In this document: one piece after another, positions 45,157-59,200 of the stretch
How the letters are laid out: each line of letters begins with the position of its first letter
How positions within the stretch are numbered: position 1 is the first letter of the stretch
Assembly: GCA_035041965.1 (NCBI GenBank)
Contig: JAPYMA010002210.1
Span: forward strand, 101,745-165,744
Direction: 5' to 3'
DNA length: 64,000 nt
From: Anisakis pegreffii
Taxonomy: Eukaryota > Nematoda > Chromadorea > Rhabditida > Anisakidae
Translations under genes and position numbers: made by a program
Notes under the pieces: model-generated
Told to the model about the DNA's origin: nothing
The model's input: only the letters and a program-made list of their open reading frames with translations
Database searches by the model: none

Positions 45157-47562
45157 TACAATTGCAATTACAATCGCAGCAATTGCTGAGTGTAGCAAAA
45201 AATTGCAGCAATCTAACAATAAGACTCAAGTAACACGTCCCGCAGGATTAGCACTAACCATGCCAACAAATAAATGTCTGAAACGGAATGGAAAAGTATC
45301 AATCGCATAAAATCATCTCAAAAATACAATTCAAATTGCTGATTGAATTGCATAAACTTGTTCTTCGATCAACAATAATGTGATATTTAATGGCATTTCA
45401 ATACGATACAAATATCAGTCTCGACAATCATTTTGATAGCTTCATCGACCCTTCTGTTCATGTTTTACTTTCATTGAATTTGGTTGAAAGACTGCATCAA
45501 TTACAAATCAACCGGTTTTTTTTCTAGCTATAAGATGACTACAGTTATTTCACTGTTGCAAAATGGTGGCTGAGTGTCATAGATAAATGGGTTTGAACAT
45601 GAAGCAAACTGACTGAGGATGCGTTCAAAATTTCAGCGCCGTGGTTTCGGAGCGATTCCAAAACCAACTGAACAAACGCACTGTTATGCATGGTTAAAAC
45701 CTGAAATTTATATTATTCTAATGTAAATCGCTCGAAATAATTTTCAGTTCAATACACTTTTTGAGCTCAATTCCATAGTGGACGCGTATTTAGATGTTCT
45801 CGAAACGTGTCAGTCATACCGGTCAAAAATTTTGCCACCGACCACTTTGCTCATCTGAACAAACGATGATGTGAACGGCAGCGGATATGCGTTCTAATCG
45901 ACGTTATTTCGCTACTCAATGATATTCTTACGAAACCCAAGAAAGTGGAGAAGGAATTTATCGGAAATTCACTTTAACTCCGAACAGCGGTGATGTTTCG
46001 GCTAGACGTCTGGGTTGAACACTTGCTGAAAGGAATATTCCAGTTGAGCAGTTTCGAGATAGCGAAAACCGAATTGCTTTTATAAAAAACATCTGGAAAT
46101 GAGAATCATAATGGAGATAATCGGATCGGATTGAAATGAATAATCCAATGCGACAAATTTGAGCAAAGTATTCTGAAATTCAGTCGACTTAACACATCAC
46201 TAAATATCTTAATACCATCCTCACGACCTTGATTGGTTCATCGCTTTCAGAAGATAAATCCTCATACATCACAGAGACAGCAGCTCATCTTTATCTCACC
46301 TACTCTTGGCACTAATCTCGTCGAAACGAAGCAAGAACTTCGATGATTTTGTTGGAAAATTGGTGGGAAGTGGTAATGAGTGACTTGATGCTGGCTGAGT
46401 AATCAGACTCACTAACGACTAAGCAGCATAAATAACGAACGAAGGCAAAGATTCATTGTGTCCTGGGAATACGTGGACTACCTCATCGCAGACGAAAGCA
46501 CGACTCTAAATTAATTAAACTAGTTGTTGAGCACTCCTCACAAAGAACACATATCTGAAGGAAATATCATGCAGTGAACCTTTCAAAAAATAATCTCTTA
46601 TGTTTGCACAGTGAAAACACCACTGAAAAGGTAATTCGATATCAGATTCAGTTCATCATCTTTGATGGAGCAATGTTATGAGATAATGACAGTATATGTA
46701 AGTTATTTTAGTTGTGTTTCTCACAAATATTTTGATTGCATCGAAAAATGTGAACAATATAAATTTAAACACTGAATCGAAACCGAACATAAAAATCGCA
46801 GTGAATCAACAAATAAATGGCTATATTATAGTTCAAAAGAGATCTATGAGATAAATAAGTGGTTCACGCATAAGTGTTACTTGGAAGCACAATTCTGAAT
46901 GCTTTTCGATGAAATTATTTGATTCAGAGTCTTGCGGGGTAACAAACGTAACGATTTGTTAGAACTTTTTATGAATAAACGAAATAGATAATCACATTCA
47001 ACCATCTTAGATCACTGTTGACGGATATGGTGAATGATCGGCGTTTAGGCGTTCATCCAAAGATAATAAGAATGCATTCATAGGCGTATCGCAGAGAATC
47101 CGGAAGCTGACAACATTTAAATAACATTGACGTTTTTTCCAAATTAAACGGTATCATTGCAGAGAGGGAATAGAGGGTGCTATTAATAATCGCGTTTTTA
47201 ACGAATTACTAATGAACGGCAACTGGTTAAAGTGATTGTGATCTTTAATGGAACAGAATATTTCCTATTCGACAACATAGCTAGTCCGCATGACTCAAAT
47301 GGCGTGAAGCGATCCATCCAGATTCAACTACATCGATACTTTTCTTGGGATTATCGAGTAAATTTGAGTGTACAGGTTTAGTGATGTTTCTATTGCACGC
47401 TTTTGGCAGACCGTTCTATTCCGCTTTTCAGTTGCTCTGTTCCATTCTGTTATTTGCGTCCTTTTTTAGGAACTGTACTGTTTTAATCCTCGCAATGGAA
47501 CGTTCCATGATGTTTTTTGAATGGTTTCATATCTAATTGAAGATAAGTTTCTAGTTGTTTGA
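45157..47562. other. Sparse region with eroded coding-like fragment
   Basis: Around 45641-46105 on the plus strand there are protein-like pieces in successive frames: RRGFGAIPKPTEQTHCYAW after a TTTCAG site, DVISLLNDILTKPKKVEKEF, then TLTPNSGDVSARRLG, a stop, and TLAERNIPVEQFRDSENR. This may be a decayed gene. A plus frame 47345-47536 is hydrophobic and unconvincing. Nothing else was seen. Confidence 0.3.
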
Positions 47563-47937
47563 TCAGATCGTACAGCAGAGAAAGGTCATTTTTTGGGAAT
47601 TTTTAATGATTTTTATAATGTTAACATGTGTTTTCCAAGTAGTGGCCACGGCTTCAACTAGATTCAGCAATCTTATTCGATAACACGTCCAAATCAAGAG
47701 GCAAATTAATCCATTAATTGATCTGTACGTGTTCTTTCCATGTTTCATAGCACAAACAAGATAATTTTTGTAAGGTTCAAAATTCTGAGATGTGATATTT
47801 GGATAAGGTGGTGTTGGTTCGTGATTTCGTGATGATGAACGTATAATGATGATTAGTTTTCGTTTTTTCCTTCGGTTAGAGGTTTGGGGTATTGCGGCGC
47901 TGGCGATATGATTTAATTTGAGTGAGTGTGGCTGCAT
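47563..47937 (-). CDS. Open frame of 124 codons, unknown product
   Basis: It starts with ATG at 47937 (MQPHSLKLNHIASAAIPQTS), has a basic cluster RRKKRKL, a Pro/Asn-rich stretch EPTPPYPNITSQ and a hydrophobic segment near residue 80 (GLICLLIWTCYRI). Codon use is ordinary for the window and there is no low-complexity explanation. It could be a membrane protein with a short cytoplasmic N terminus, or a long exon of a larger gene. No homologue recognised. Confidence 0.35.
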   Translation of the reverse strand: MQPHSLKLNHIASAAIPQTSNRRKKRKLIIIIRSSSRNHEPTPPYPNITSQNFEPYKNYLVCAMKHGKNTYRSINGLICLLIWTCYRIRLLNLVEAVATTWKTHVNIIKIIKNSQKMTFLCCTI

Positions 47938-49421
47938 TTAGGAACAAATGAGTCGTCGGTCGATTCCGTCTATAAAGGGAGTTTGTTCGTTTGGTGCATT
48001 CGTTAGAGATAGGCATTCGCTTGGTCCATTCGCTTGCCTGGTAAAGTTTATTTGTTTTTCAGATAATTCGATTCACTGAATACTTCAAGTGCGTAGATTT
48101 GATTTTATCACATTAGCATTGGTAGTTTCATTATTGCTCGTTAGCCGTCCAAATGACTGATTTACATCTGCGATATTCTCTTAGTCGTAGTCATCGTTTA
48201 TCCTCTTGTTTATTCCGTGCCTAACGTGAAGATGTGATATCCTGGAAATAGACAACAAGTTGGAAGTGTTTTGCTTCAATGTTCACACTTTTCATAGCAA
48301 TAATTGTGAGCTCTCTCTCTCGCTGTCATAACTTCAAATGACCACGAACGAATGTTTTTAAGTTATTCTTTATACTCAATCCTTGCATTCATACAAGTCG
48401 ATATCAAAACGAATCTGTGCTGACTGAAAAAAGTTGGAGCATTTGCAGAGTCGAATAAGTGAGCAAGCTATCAAGAAGTTCTTAAACTTGATGACTTTTG
48501 CTCGTTATAACTATTGAAGATGCGTTGTTCAATTTGTTTTTGCTGTCGTTTCGTTAATTCATCATGTGAATGTATAGTGTGGAAACAATTGCTAACCGAG
48601 CGCTATTCGAAGAGCACTATTCGCTATCCAAAATCTCAAATACATGCATTCAACATCGCCTGCATGCATTTCCGATGCCATACTTTGAATTCTTTCCCAA
48701 GTGATTTGCAATGCGTCAATAAATTAATTCATATGCGAATCGAATATTGGTCTGAAGCTTTGTGACCCTTTGCTGAAACTAACTTGACTTCGACGCATTC
48801 AACTCCATTCATCTTTCTTAATACTCACATTCCCATAACCAATCTTCTTACCATAAGTAACCAGTAGGACTTTATAATTCTCTGCCACTTCCTTTCTTTT
48901 TTGTCTTCTATTCCAATAAATAATAATTTATTCAGAATGATTCACAGCTTGGTGCAAATACTTCATTTATTAGCTCCATAAGGAGTTTGCTATCAGCTTT
49001 GATAATAAGATTCGTGCACTCATTCGTGTCGTCTAATTCATTGAATCAACAATTTTCAATTCAAGCAGTTATCATTCTAATTGCACGGTAAATTTGCAAT
49101 CATTTGATAAGTCGATACGTATTCAATATAAAACTGTTCATTTGAATGCAATTTTGCCCAGCATGCGCGGTTGAATTTATAGCCTAAGCCGGCTATGCAT
49201 GTACTCATCCACGATGGTTTAGCTAGATTTTATAGTTTCATGCAGATGTGTACATTCAGACTTGTGTTGATTTGAAACGAATTAAATGCTACTGAAATGA
49301 GTTGTTTTTGTTACACACTTATCATTATCATGCATTGGCATAATCAAGATTGTTGACAGGATCGTGATCATTAATGAGTCAACATTAACTGTGTAGCGAC
49401 TGCCTTGTTCGAGCGGTTCTT
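47938..49421. other. Mostly noncoding
   Basis: A plus frame at 48514-48765 (Cys-rich start MRCSICFCCRFVNSSCECIV) has an ATG at 48520 but no splice or family support. Otherwise AT-rich with nothing seen. Confidence 0.3.
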
Positions 49422-49700
49422 ATGTGTATTACACAAGTTGATAGACAGATATGGTTTGCAATCAACAGCAGCAGCAGCAGCAGTCTGGAATGTATTTGCG
49501 AATTAGTTGCTGACATTAAAGAGGGAAATCGGGTACGATCAAAACAAGAAGGAGACCAAAGTCACCTAGGGAATGAATCTACATGCCTTGCTTGTCAGAT
49601 CTTGATTAATCACAATGTTGATTTTGAAGGGAATTTTATCGATGAATTGTTTCATTTTATTAACGAGCACACATCTTCGGTTCTATATCAACATTTCTAG
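49422..49700 (+). CDS. Open frame with possible saposin-like segment
   Basis: A 92-codon frame. After a Ser run that is really a CAG microsatellite, it reads LECICELVADIKEGNR and, later, ESTCLACQILINHNVDFEGN. The CLAC spacing and following helix recall a saposin-type half, but the full six-cysteine pattern is missing. A gtacga donor and CACCTAG acceptor inside it could remove 40-odd bases. Function cannot be assigned. Confidence 0.35.
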   Translation: MCITQVDRQIWFAINSSSSSSLECICELVADIKEGNRVRSKQEGDQSHLGNESTCLACQILINHNVDFEGNFIDELFHFINEHTSSVLYQHF

Positions 49701-50421
49701 CCGGAAACTAAAAAACATTCCATCGAATGATACAACCAACGATTATGACAATCAACATCATCAATTAAAGTCGAGTTCTCATAAATGAGTCAACGTTTTT
49801 TCTATGTGTTTGCATTGTTGTATTTCGAGGCGATAATTTCATAACAAATTGTGATTCTCACTAATATTTTATCGCAACATTTGTTATCGAACAATTCTGC
49901 TCTTACTTTAGGTAATGCAGCATTTTCTGAATTGCGACAAAAGTATACTCATTTCCTGTTGCCACTATAGAGTTTCATTTCTTGTCAGCGTTAATTGCTT
50001 GAATTCCTCTATCAATCTGTGGCGAGTTTATGGAGTAGTTGATTATCGGTTCGATTGATAATGGATCGCAATCAAAAGCAGAACCAGGAGCTACTATAAT
50101 ACTTAGTAAATCACAGTTATTCACTAATTAATCAGTTACTAGTGATGACATCCGAACGACAGTCGGTCGGAAAAATCGGACAATTTTGATCGGAAGTCCG
50201 ACATTTGGATTCCAACCGAGCAGTTTGGAAGATCTGCCAGAATTGCGACAGTCGGAAATTCAAAATGTCAATTCGGTCGGATTCTCATCGAAAATTGCGA
50301 CTGTTGTTCGGAATCCCGACTGTCGGAATGATGAAATTTCGCGTCGGTCGGGCACGATTTCTGATTCTCGTTGTCGCATTACGCAAATAAATATTGGTTG
50401 AATGAAGCAGTCAGGAAGAGC
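49701..50421. other. Intergenic with a TCGG-rich repeat copy
   Basis: Positions about 50150-50360 hold a TCGGTCGGA-rich stretch related to the repeat at 7141-7260 (shared core at 50270-50285 and shared GGATTCCAAC at about 50208). It generates two overlapping open frames that I regard as artefacts. The rest is AT-rich. Confidence 0.4.
50150..50360. repeat. Degenerate TCGG-rich repeat, second copy
   Basis: Repeated words such as GTCGGTCGG, GTCGGAA and AATTCGGTCGGATTCT. The last is shared with 7194-7252. It looks like an old interspersed repeat lying just upstream of the Cys-rich secreted gene. Confidence 0.5.
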
Positions 50422-53264
50422 ATGAATGCAAAATTTCAGAAGAAGATGTGTCTCGGGTCAATGCTTCTCATTTTTCATTCAGTCACAGTCATTTTAGCAC
50501 AATCATCACCGTGCCTTTTGCGCTGCAAGGACAACAACGTGAGTTCCAATTTTACGCACAAATCAATTGTTGCTTTTCTTCAAGTTTTCAAATCATGAAG
50601 CATGAACACAGAAAGGTGAATTAAATGGAGTTACGAACTGAATCAGAAGCATTTATATTAGGTCATTGCGATTGAAAATTTGATGATTGTAGATGAACAA
50701 AGTAGAGAAGATAATTGGAAGGGCGAACGATTGGACGGCTGATTTAGTGGCACCGATGCACAGTATCCTTCGAGGAGTGCCAGAAATTGCCAACAGTCGT
50801 CCTCATCAAATGCTCGTTAATAGACTTTTGAATATATGCAGGTTTAAAATTCAAACAGAAGTTATTTGAAATTCAGAAAATCAAATTTTTAGCTCATTGT
50901 CAGTATTCTTCAAAGTTTTATTTCACTCGATTTTCTAAGTATACCAGCCACCCAATTGTATTGGGAGCAGTAGCATGTTCACTTCGGAGATGGTGTGAAT
51001 GAGCATTATGAAAATAAAAACTTCCGTGAAAACAGTTGTGAGTGAAAAACAATTAAAATATGCGGGAATGAGACTCGTTCTGTCGATTCCCTCCTCTCTG
51101 TGTGCTCCCCTGTGTGTGAGTATCAACAATCTAGTCTTAATTGCATTGAATAATATGATACGAATGCACTAAACTTTTCATGAATAGTTTCACTGCACTG
51201 TTGTTGATCAAATGAAACTCTCCACCTAATTCCATTCCATCATGCATTTTGAAATAAATCTGTTAAATGACTCGATCTTTTCGCACGGCTATCGCCCTCG
51301 TACAATGCTTCCTTCCTCAAGCTCACACTTCCACTTCCCTCTTACATTTTCTGCGAATGCTCGCAAACTTTTACACTGTTGAGAAAACACAGTATGATTT
51401 GAGGGCGAATACTGAATTCGAAGAGTGCGTAAGGATGTGTGATCAAACGACTGCAGCAAAAATTGTATTGAAAGGACAAACGTCATGGATCAATATATGC
51501 AATGCTTTCCGCACTAATCAAGGTTCAGTCGTTTTTTGTGCCGTTTCAACGTAGCTTTAATTCTTGGATTCTCATTAGTTCTAGTTCTTCAAATCATCGC
51601 AACCATTCAAGCCCATGACCACCGATCCACTTCAGCACGTTGTCAGCAGGGCACTATCAATCCCAGCAATAACTGCAGTTCAATGAACAAATAATTGATA
51701 TTACAATAATCGATATTTGTACTTCGTTTTCAGTATTGATATTTGAATATTAATAACAGTAAACGAATCGTCATATCTTCACCCATCAGTTCAACACCGC
51801 TCTCAACTCAGTGTTTAAAATGCGTCTGAGCTTGATATTTGAATCAATCGCAATTTCATTTCAATAATGCAACCTCACCAAAGAACACCGTCTGGAATTG
51901 TTGCTCAATCTGCATCAATCCACAAAATGTTGTTAAAGTAATTGTTTTACAGGAGGATTCACATCGGATATATTGCCGTGTTGGTCTCGACATGGTGCAG
52001 AAATTGGTAAACGATGTTCACTTCACGCAACAATGGTACAGAATGCAGTGCTTGATTTGATTGACAATGGCATTCAATCAATCGACCAACACGTAGCTGA
52101 CCTTTGCAAGTAGGCATTCTCATTGCAATGATCCTTTTCTCTGAATTCTGGCTTTCTTCGCTCGAACTTATAATTTCAGTACTTATTCAGCAGTTTTTTA
52201 CCTTGCCATAAGCTCTTGTCAGGATTTCTGAATGCTGAAGATTGTAACTTGTAAACATTTATAAATGGATGAATCATTTGCTGTGGAAGTCTCACTATCA
52301 AATAACACTCGCAATTTTTTAAATTGAGAGATTTTGAATTGGAAATTTTTCAAGGAGAAGGATTTCAAAGACTCTGAAGTAATCCCATTGTGTCAATGCT
52401 GAACGCTTTTGCATTTCGGAATTGTTCAATATAACTTTATGCAATTTACATGTGAACTGTGAGACATTGAAATCAATTTTGAAATTAATATCATCAAACA
52501 AAACATTCTTTCGATGCCATCTAAACGAGCTGTCAAAAGTGTCGATGGGTCGTCCGAAAAGCAGCACAAGAAAATGCTTTTTAATGTCTTATCCAGATGA
52601 ACGTTTCAGAAGTATCGCAATGTACGATAAATGCTATGTGTGGCAAGCAGATAACTTCTGTGGTGAAAAGGCATGGCGTTTTTTGATTCAACTCAATCAA
52701 AACAGCTCATTGTAAGTTGTATTTTGAAGGTTGTGAATGTATCGCAGAGCATATCGGCTCTATGTACTGTGCTACATCAACCAGTTGTATGATGCAATGG
52801 ATAAGCAAATATTTATTGCAAATACATGTCTTAATTCAGTATGAGCAATTATGAGGTAACGTAAACTTTCAACAGTCAAACTAGAAACTTTCTTTGAACA
52901 TGGTTCACTGAGTTGGGAGAAGAGAGTTGATAAAGCATAAAATATAGTTAATGATCGATTTTTCGCGAAGCACAATATTAGTTCGGTTCTACGTGAAATA
53001 GTGAACGTATGAATTTGAAGAGTACTGATGCAACTGTTACGTCAATCGAATTTGGTGAAGAAAGTACCGAAAATATGTGAGGAATGGAAAACAGGGAATG
53101 GATATGCGACCGCACGGCACGGCGAACGTGCTTCGGCCCATCGTCGCGATGTGGCTTCTTCACACACTTCACGCAATACTTGTTCATTTGATTCGTTACT
53201 TCTGTTCTTCACCTATTCTATACCTAGTCTCACTTATGCTCTCTTCAAATATTGCTTCATTTAG
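50422..53264 (+). CDS. Cysteine-rich secreted protein, probably GPI-anchored, 281 aa
   Basis: Exons are 50422-50538, 50693-50841, 51404-51522, 51953-52006, 52049-52109, 52610-52711 and 53021-53264. Phases 0, 2, 1, 1, 2, 2 all agree, giving exactly 282 codons. Residues 1-26 (MCLGSMLLIFHSVTVILA inside) form a signal peptide. Cysteine pairs are spread along the protein (PCLLRC, FEECVRMC, ILPCW, KCYVWQADNFC, KICEEW), with a helical segment KVEKIIGRANDWTADL. The C terminus ends in a hydrophobic stretch (LLLFFTYSIPSLTYALF) typical of a GPI signal. The layout recalls nematode CPG4/T20D4-type secreted cysteine-rich proteins, but I would not claim the family. Weak points: the acceptor of exon 3 (TTTGAG) and the 42-base intron before exon 5. 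Confidence 0.68.
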
Positions 53265-56200
53265 ATTTGCCACATTTTCAAATTTGTTTGAATTCAGTGG
53301 TGCAATTCATCGATCACATTAACTTTCAAACCTGCACAATCAGAACGAAAACGCCGAAATGTTCTCAAGATTCGAAATCTGTATTCTGCATTCAGAATCC
53401 ATACCAACTTTTTTTGGTTGTGGTGCTGATATGAGAATGGTCTACACGGCAGACTTTTTTGGGTCTTCAAATGGCGCTCATAGCAATATTAAGTGTTCTC
53501 TCACTGATCGTTTACTCAAAATTCTACTCTCCATTTCATGTTGCTTGTCAATGACCTTTTGTTTCTCAATTTGAAAGTGTGTTCGGAATATCAGAAGTCT
53601 ATTTTATTGGAACGTTTGAATGATGTTTGCATTGCTAATCCACGATGATGAATCTGAATATATGCAGATATCATTAAGTTAGTTACTGTCCGTTAGTCTC
53701 TTATTGTTTTTATTGTTTGCATTTCATTGTGATTATTTAAGCTGATCTCTAAACGATTAGTTGTTGAATTCGACATTTATCAGTTAATGTTATCTTTGCA
53801 ATATTCTTACGTTTAGAATATATGTATATAATCGAAATTTTTGATTCGTTTCGAGTCGTTATCACTTCATTAATCGGATGTTGAACAATAAACGAATTCG
53901 TTCAGAATATAAATTCTGTGCTTGAGTTAATCACGACACATCCAGAGTGCAGTTGGATACTTCACTGTCATTAGATCATTTTTTTAATTGATAATCTTGA
54001 TCAATAGGTAAACAGATGTTCTATTTCGGAAACGAATTACTGTAGGTTCAACTAAAGTAAAAAGAAACAATATGTCGTGCAACAGGGATCAGCTATCAGT
54101 TCACAACAATCAAGAACACTTCTCAGGGATACATTTAAATTCGCGCACAAAAACAGTGTCTTTTGCATGTTGTGGTATAGCATTCAAGGATGCAATCCTG
54201 TCCCTCATTCTGGATGAATTAAGCGTGTGAAAACGAATCAGAAAATGTCATTTCAGAGATATTTGTGAGTATGAATGATATGTTGAATGAATGCGATATA
54301 GTTGTATAATGAAGATTGAATGCGAAACGATTTCGCTTCGCCTATAAATGCGGTATTCTTATTAGATTTGAGTGTGTTTATGTGACTACTCACCTATTAC
54401 GGGTATCATTAACTGAAGCAGTAGTGAGTGACTGACAGACTCACGCTCACATCTATATCTGCGATTCAACCGAGAGTGTCTTCATCCCACGGGAAATCTC
54501 ATCCAATAAATGCATCCGATTTTAGTTCTTCACCTATTACCATTTCTTATGCCGTTTACTCGCTTCACTTCAAGCCAAAATCAGCTTCTTCGAAGTAATA
54601 ACTCAAGTAATCATTGAAAATGCTTACAGTTCATAACTATGATGTTTTACTGATAGTACACTCTGAAATTGTGCGGAATCCACTCGAACTTTGATTTAAT
54701 ATTACGTTGGATACATTTTACTTGAATGTCTGTTTCAAGTTAGTCGTATGCACATCGATTTTATATTCAAAGAGCGTTCAAGAAATTCAGTTACTGATAC
54801 TTGAGGTAAATTTTTCAACCTCGTCGATTTTTTGATTTCAATTGCTTACCGAAACAACACTACGTAAATTATGTATCGCTGAAATTATGTTATTTGTAAT
54901 TTCTCGGTCATTTTTTTAAATCCACACTCACTTACCATCTGACATTAAGTTTACTTTCCACAGACATATGATAAACTTCGCCTTGAACCTGTGTAAATTT
55001 ACCCGTTTAGATTACGCCGATCATTCGGAAAGTTCTTCCGTTGATGAATCACTAAAAATTCTGAGGAATCATTGTGTCATATCAGCGGATGTTTTTATTG
55101 TTGACTGAGAGGTCATGGTGCATTCCATGGAATATTGATGCAAGCAATGACTTTCACTGATTCTAAAGGTGATTTCTTCACGATTGTATCCAATTGTCTA
55201 TGATATGGCATGATAAACACCCTTATTTGCTGCCAAACTGAGAATATGATACACTGAATGCAAATAGATGAATGGATGAATGATCGCTATAACGACTGAC
55301 TCACTGAAATCATCATCTATTTATATGTAAATCATGCAATTTGAAATCCAACACAGCCATATACCGTACTGTCATATATGCATATTCATGCAATGAGCAC
55401 AAGCAACAATCATTGAAGACGAACCCCATCGCATTAATTAGACACTGATGATGCTAATGTGTCATCAATTTGCTCAATGAAGAAATCAATCGAAATTGAC
55501 ATTTTAGAATTATTGTCACAGTTTGAGAGGACGCTAATGTGAGTGAATTGCATGATAAATAATGAAATATGAAAAATGACAAAATAAAGATGATAGCACC
55601 TTAATAGCATCGCTTTCTCAAGGTCATTGAAATGATTCAGTGACTGATTCGATTGTGCAACACGTCGTTAGATATTGCTTGAACGCATAAATTAAGGTGC
55701 TCATAATGAGCATTCCTTAAATCGAATCCATAATGTTTACTAATGAGAGAAAAAGCTTGTGGTTGAATAATCACACAATCCTTGCTCTCTTCACTGCCTT
55801 CCTTCCATCTTCTCAGCATAACCACTCGTTCGATTTTGCAAATTCTCATCCACTGTCAGTATTTTGTATTGCGTCAAATTATGGATAAAAGCAACAAAAT
55901 GCTGAGCGTCGACTCATCACTCTCGCTCATGAACTCATCAAAATTAATGATGGTGATGGCATTCGATTAATTCATGAAGCTGACCAAAGCCACATTATTT
56001 ACATTTTGTGCTATAATTTTAGCACTGAGTACAATTTTATCCCATGAATGATTTGATACTGAAATACGGATTGAATCAGAAAGAAATTCATGTTGATTCC
56101 CTTCGATAGTATCACTTGTGTTCATTCGTGTTTACTTGTTCTAGTATTCGTATTCAGTAAATCAAGAAGATGTGATCATAATGATGACGATGTGACAGCA

Positions 56201-59200
56201 AACGATCTCTCGCTCACGAAATGGCCTCAAATCCGGTGACACATAAAGTGAAAATTTTATTGTTTCATCCGAATGGCTCATTCGGGAGCGATTCGTGATG
56301 ACAAGTGATAAGTCGTATTAAACAAGACGTCTGATCAACAGTAAACATGATCGCGTTCTACGAACAAACCTCTTCTATTATGATGGATTCTGTTTCTGAA
56401 CGAGTCTTTCGTTACTTACGCTTGATGAGTAATATTTTGACAATTAATTTGATCATCTTCACTTTTAACAATCACCTCACGATGTACGACAGATTAAAAT
56501 AATTTTTGCCATGTTCACCCTTCCTCGAATATTTGAGCGAGGATTAATGCAAACACCTACAAACATCTGACAAGCAAAACAATAAATTGTGTTGTTTTGT
56601 TGTGATATTTCTCTTCAACTCAGCCGAACATCATTGTTTCTAAACTTTTAATTATCCCTGTTGTTGTCCAACAATCTAGTGCAATGTAAACTGACCTATT
56701 GTTCAAATGTCGTTTGTCCTGCAGTTAGTTGAATGACTAAGTTGATTAAGAAAGAAGATCTTCACAAGCAAAAGGAATTTGAGACAAAAACTACGATCAT
56801 ATTGATGAGGAAGTGATGAGGTGTAAAATAATAAGAAGTGGTAGTTGAAGTGTGAGTGTCGCATCTCAAACGGGTACCGTCCCGGTTGGAGAGGCTTGAA
56901 GTTAAAGGGCGGTAGAGGTTATCAAAGGCGAAAGGTGCGACAATTAATTGTCACTCATTGACGCTTGTTGGTGTGGTGTCACATAACAGTAGTTGCTGCT
57001 GCTGCTGCGTATCGTATGTTATGTCAACTGTTTACAAGCAGTGTACTAATTGCTGTATATCAACGAACACAAACACCAATTACGCGCACATAAGTATGTA
57101 TGTATGTATGCATGAATGTGATGCTGCTGCCTGCACTCGTCAATCAGTTGACGATGAACAAGTAATAAACATGCAACAGCTTTTTGACCTCTTCACTCCA
57201 ATAATACACATCTGCCATATTCATCGGTTCATCTTCTTGTATTCTTCTACAACAATCTTATACGTATCATCTTCTCCTTTAAGCTATAGTCGAACTGTGA
57301 TCAAGTGTGAATCAAATGAGCATAAGTCACAAAAGGTCATGTTAAAGTCACCGATTAATCGACTCATCAGATGGGAATAAATTATAGCCTGTAATGTTAA
57401 GTTGTTTTTGAAATTGCTGAATGGATTCATCGGAGATGTGTTAATCACTTCTTGTCACAGAATTAGTTACAAGTGGCTTTGAACGAGCTTACTGAAGACA
57501 ATTTTGCGATTGATCAACAAGTTTCACAGTAAGACTGGAACATAACTGAGAGATAGACAGCATAACAAAGCAACATGTGCGACCATTATTACAGTAACCA
57601 CTGATTCACTACCGCATAAACATTGTTGCTTCTTCACAAGATGAGAATGTGATGGCTGCATTTTGAAAATTTCCCAAACTAGCATAAAGTAGGTGAATCA
57701 TTGAAATGGTTGATTCTGTTTTTGTCTATCGTGCTGGTTTCGCACTTTCAGTTCGTTATCAGTGCAAATATGCTATGAATGTGATAATGTAATGATGAAA
57801 TTATTAAATAGTTAACGATTCGGTCGGTCACAGAGAATAGTAGAAGTTGATCGCAGTTGCAACCAAAAAATTATAAGTAGAATGTGAATTCACTTTATTG
57901 TGATCCATATGAGCGATAATCAAACGCAAACATATTGTGATTATGATGCTCGGATGAGGTGAAAACACGCGAAGTTTGAGATATGTTGCGTGATCGAATT
58001 TTCATATTCGAAGAGTTTCCTCACGAGACAACCGAAGGCAGTTTGAGTGGAGCACTGAATAAAGGCTGTGTTCTCGAAAGCAACAGCCAATAAAGTGTTG
58101 CTAACGAATACTTAATAATAACTCCCTAAAGACACCTTTTATTTACGAAGCATGTATAATTTTGATCAGATACGTATTGAATGCATATGTCTAGGCGGAA
58201 TAATCAGAAATATACGGTTGCAGAAAAGAATAACGGATGGATTGTCATTCACTTCATTACCAAGTATAAATCAGATCCTTTCTGCTCTTTAGGTGAGGAA
58301 AAAATCACATTAGATAATCCCAAAGAATGGTTATTACTGAGACTGTACAAGGTCGATGTATTAAGGCTGATCATTTTTCAGTTTTTGCGACGTGATTTTT
58401 TTTGGTCCTCAGAAGTAGAACTCGAAACATGAAGAAGTAGAAACTGACTGAAAAAAAAATTAAAATTTGAATTCGCTTCGAGTGATTGCAACGAGAATTG
58501 GTTATTCAATTAATCACCGCACCAAATGAAGAAATCGTGTGGTAACTTCATTTTTCACTTCAGTAATCGAGTAACAAATGAGATCATGAATGCTCTCATC
58601 CAATGCGTGAAGATGTGCAACTTGACGCATTTCAAACCGATTAGAAAAGAGTGATCATTTGGAATGCAGAAAAATTAACTGAAAATATTAAAGATCGGCC
58701 TAGGTTGTTGTTTGATCTCAATAAATCGGGTACCTGGATGGGCAGTAGTCATGCATTGACATTCGCAATTAATTGTTCGGTCCCGATCTCGTGTAGATCT
58801 CGAAGATGGAATGGAAACGAATTGAAAATGCGAATTTAATGCGAAACAAACTTCCTAATCGGGTGTTGTTCTCAGCATTACTGCCAGCAATCAAAAACAA
58901 TACAACGTATGATATCTTAAAAAGAAGGGCATTCACAAAACGATTCATTCATTCACTTATTCATACGCATCGCATCATTCATCAGCACGTTAGAGCTCAA
59001 ATTCGTTTTTACATACCTAATTTGCATTCATAATACTCGCACATCATCCTTTTCGAAAGCACATAAGCACACAGCGCAATGCTGTGTTTATTTGTGACAT
59101 TTCAAACGCGCATGATTACGATGCATCATTTTTTAAATGAGAAACACGAGTTGACTGAGGTCATCATTTGTTGCAATTCGATGAACTATCTATCATCTGT

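Noticed and set aside
50186..50401. Two overlapping plus-strand frames
   Set aside because: They come from the TCGG-rich repeat; periodic words keep several frames open at once.
56958..57380. 140-codon plus-strand frame
   Set aside because: Its Cys run comes from a CTG repeat, and the rest has no domain, signal peptide or splice context.
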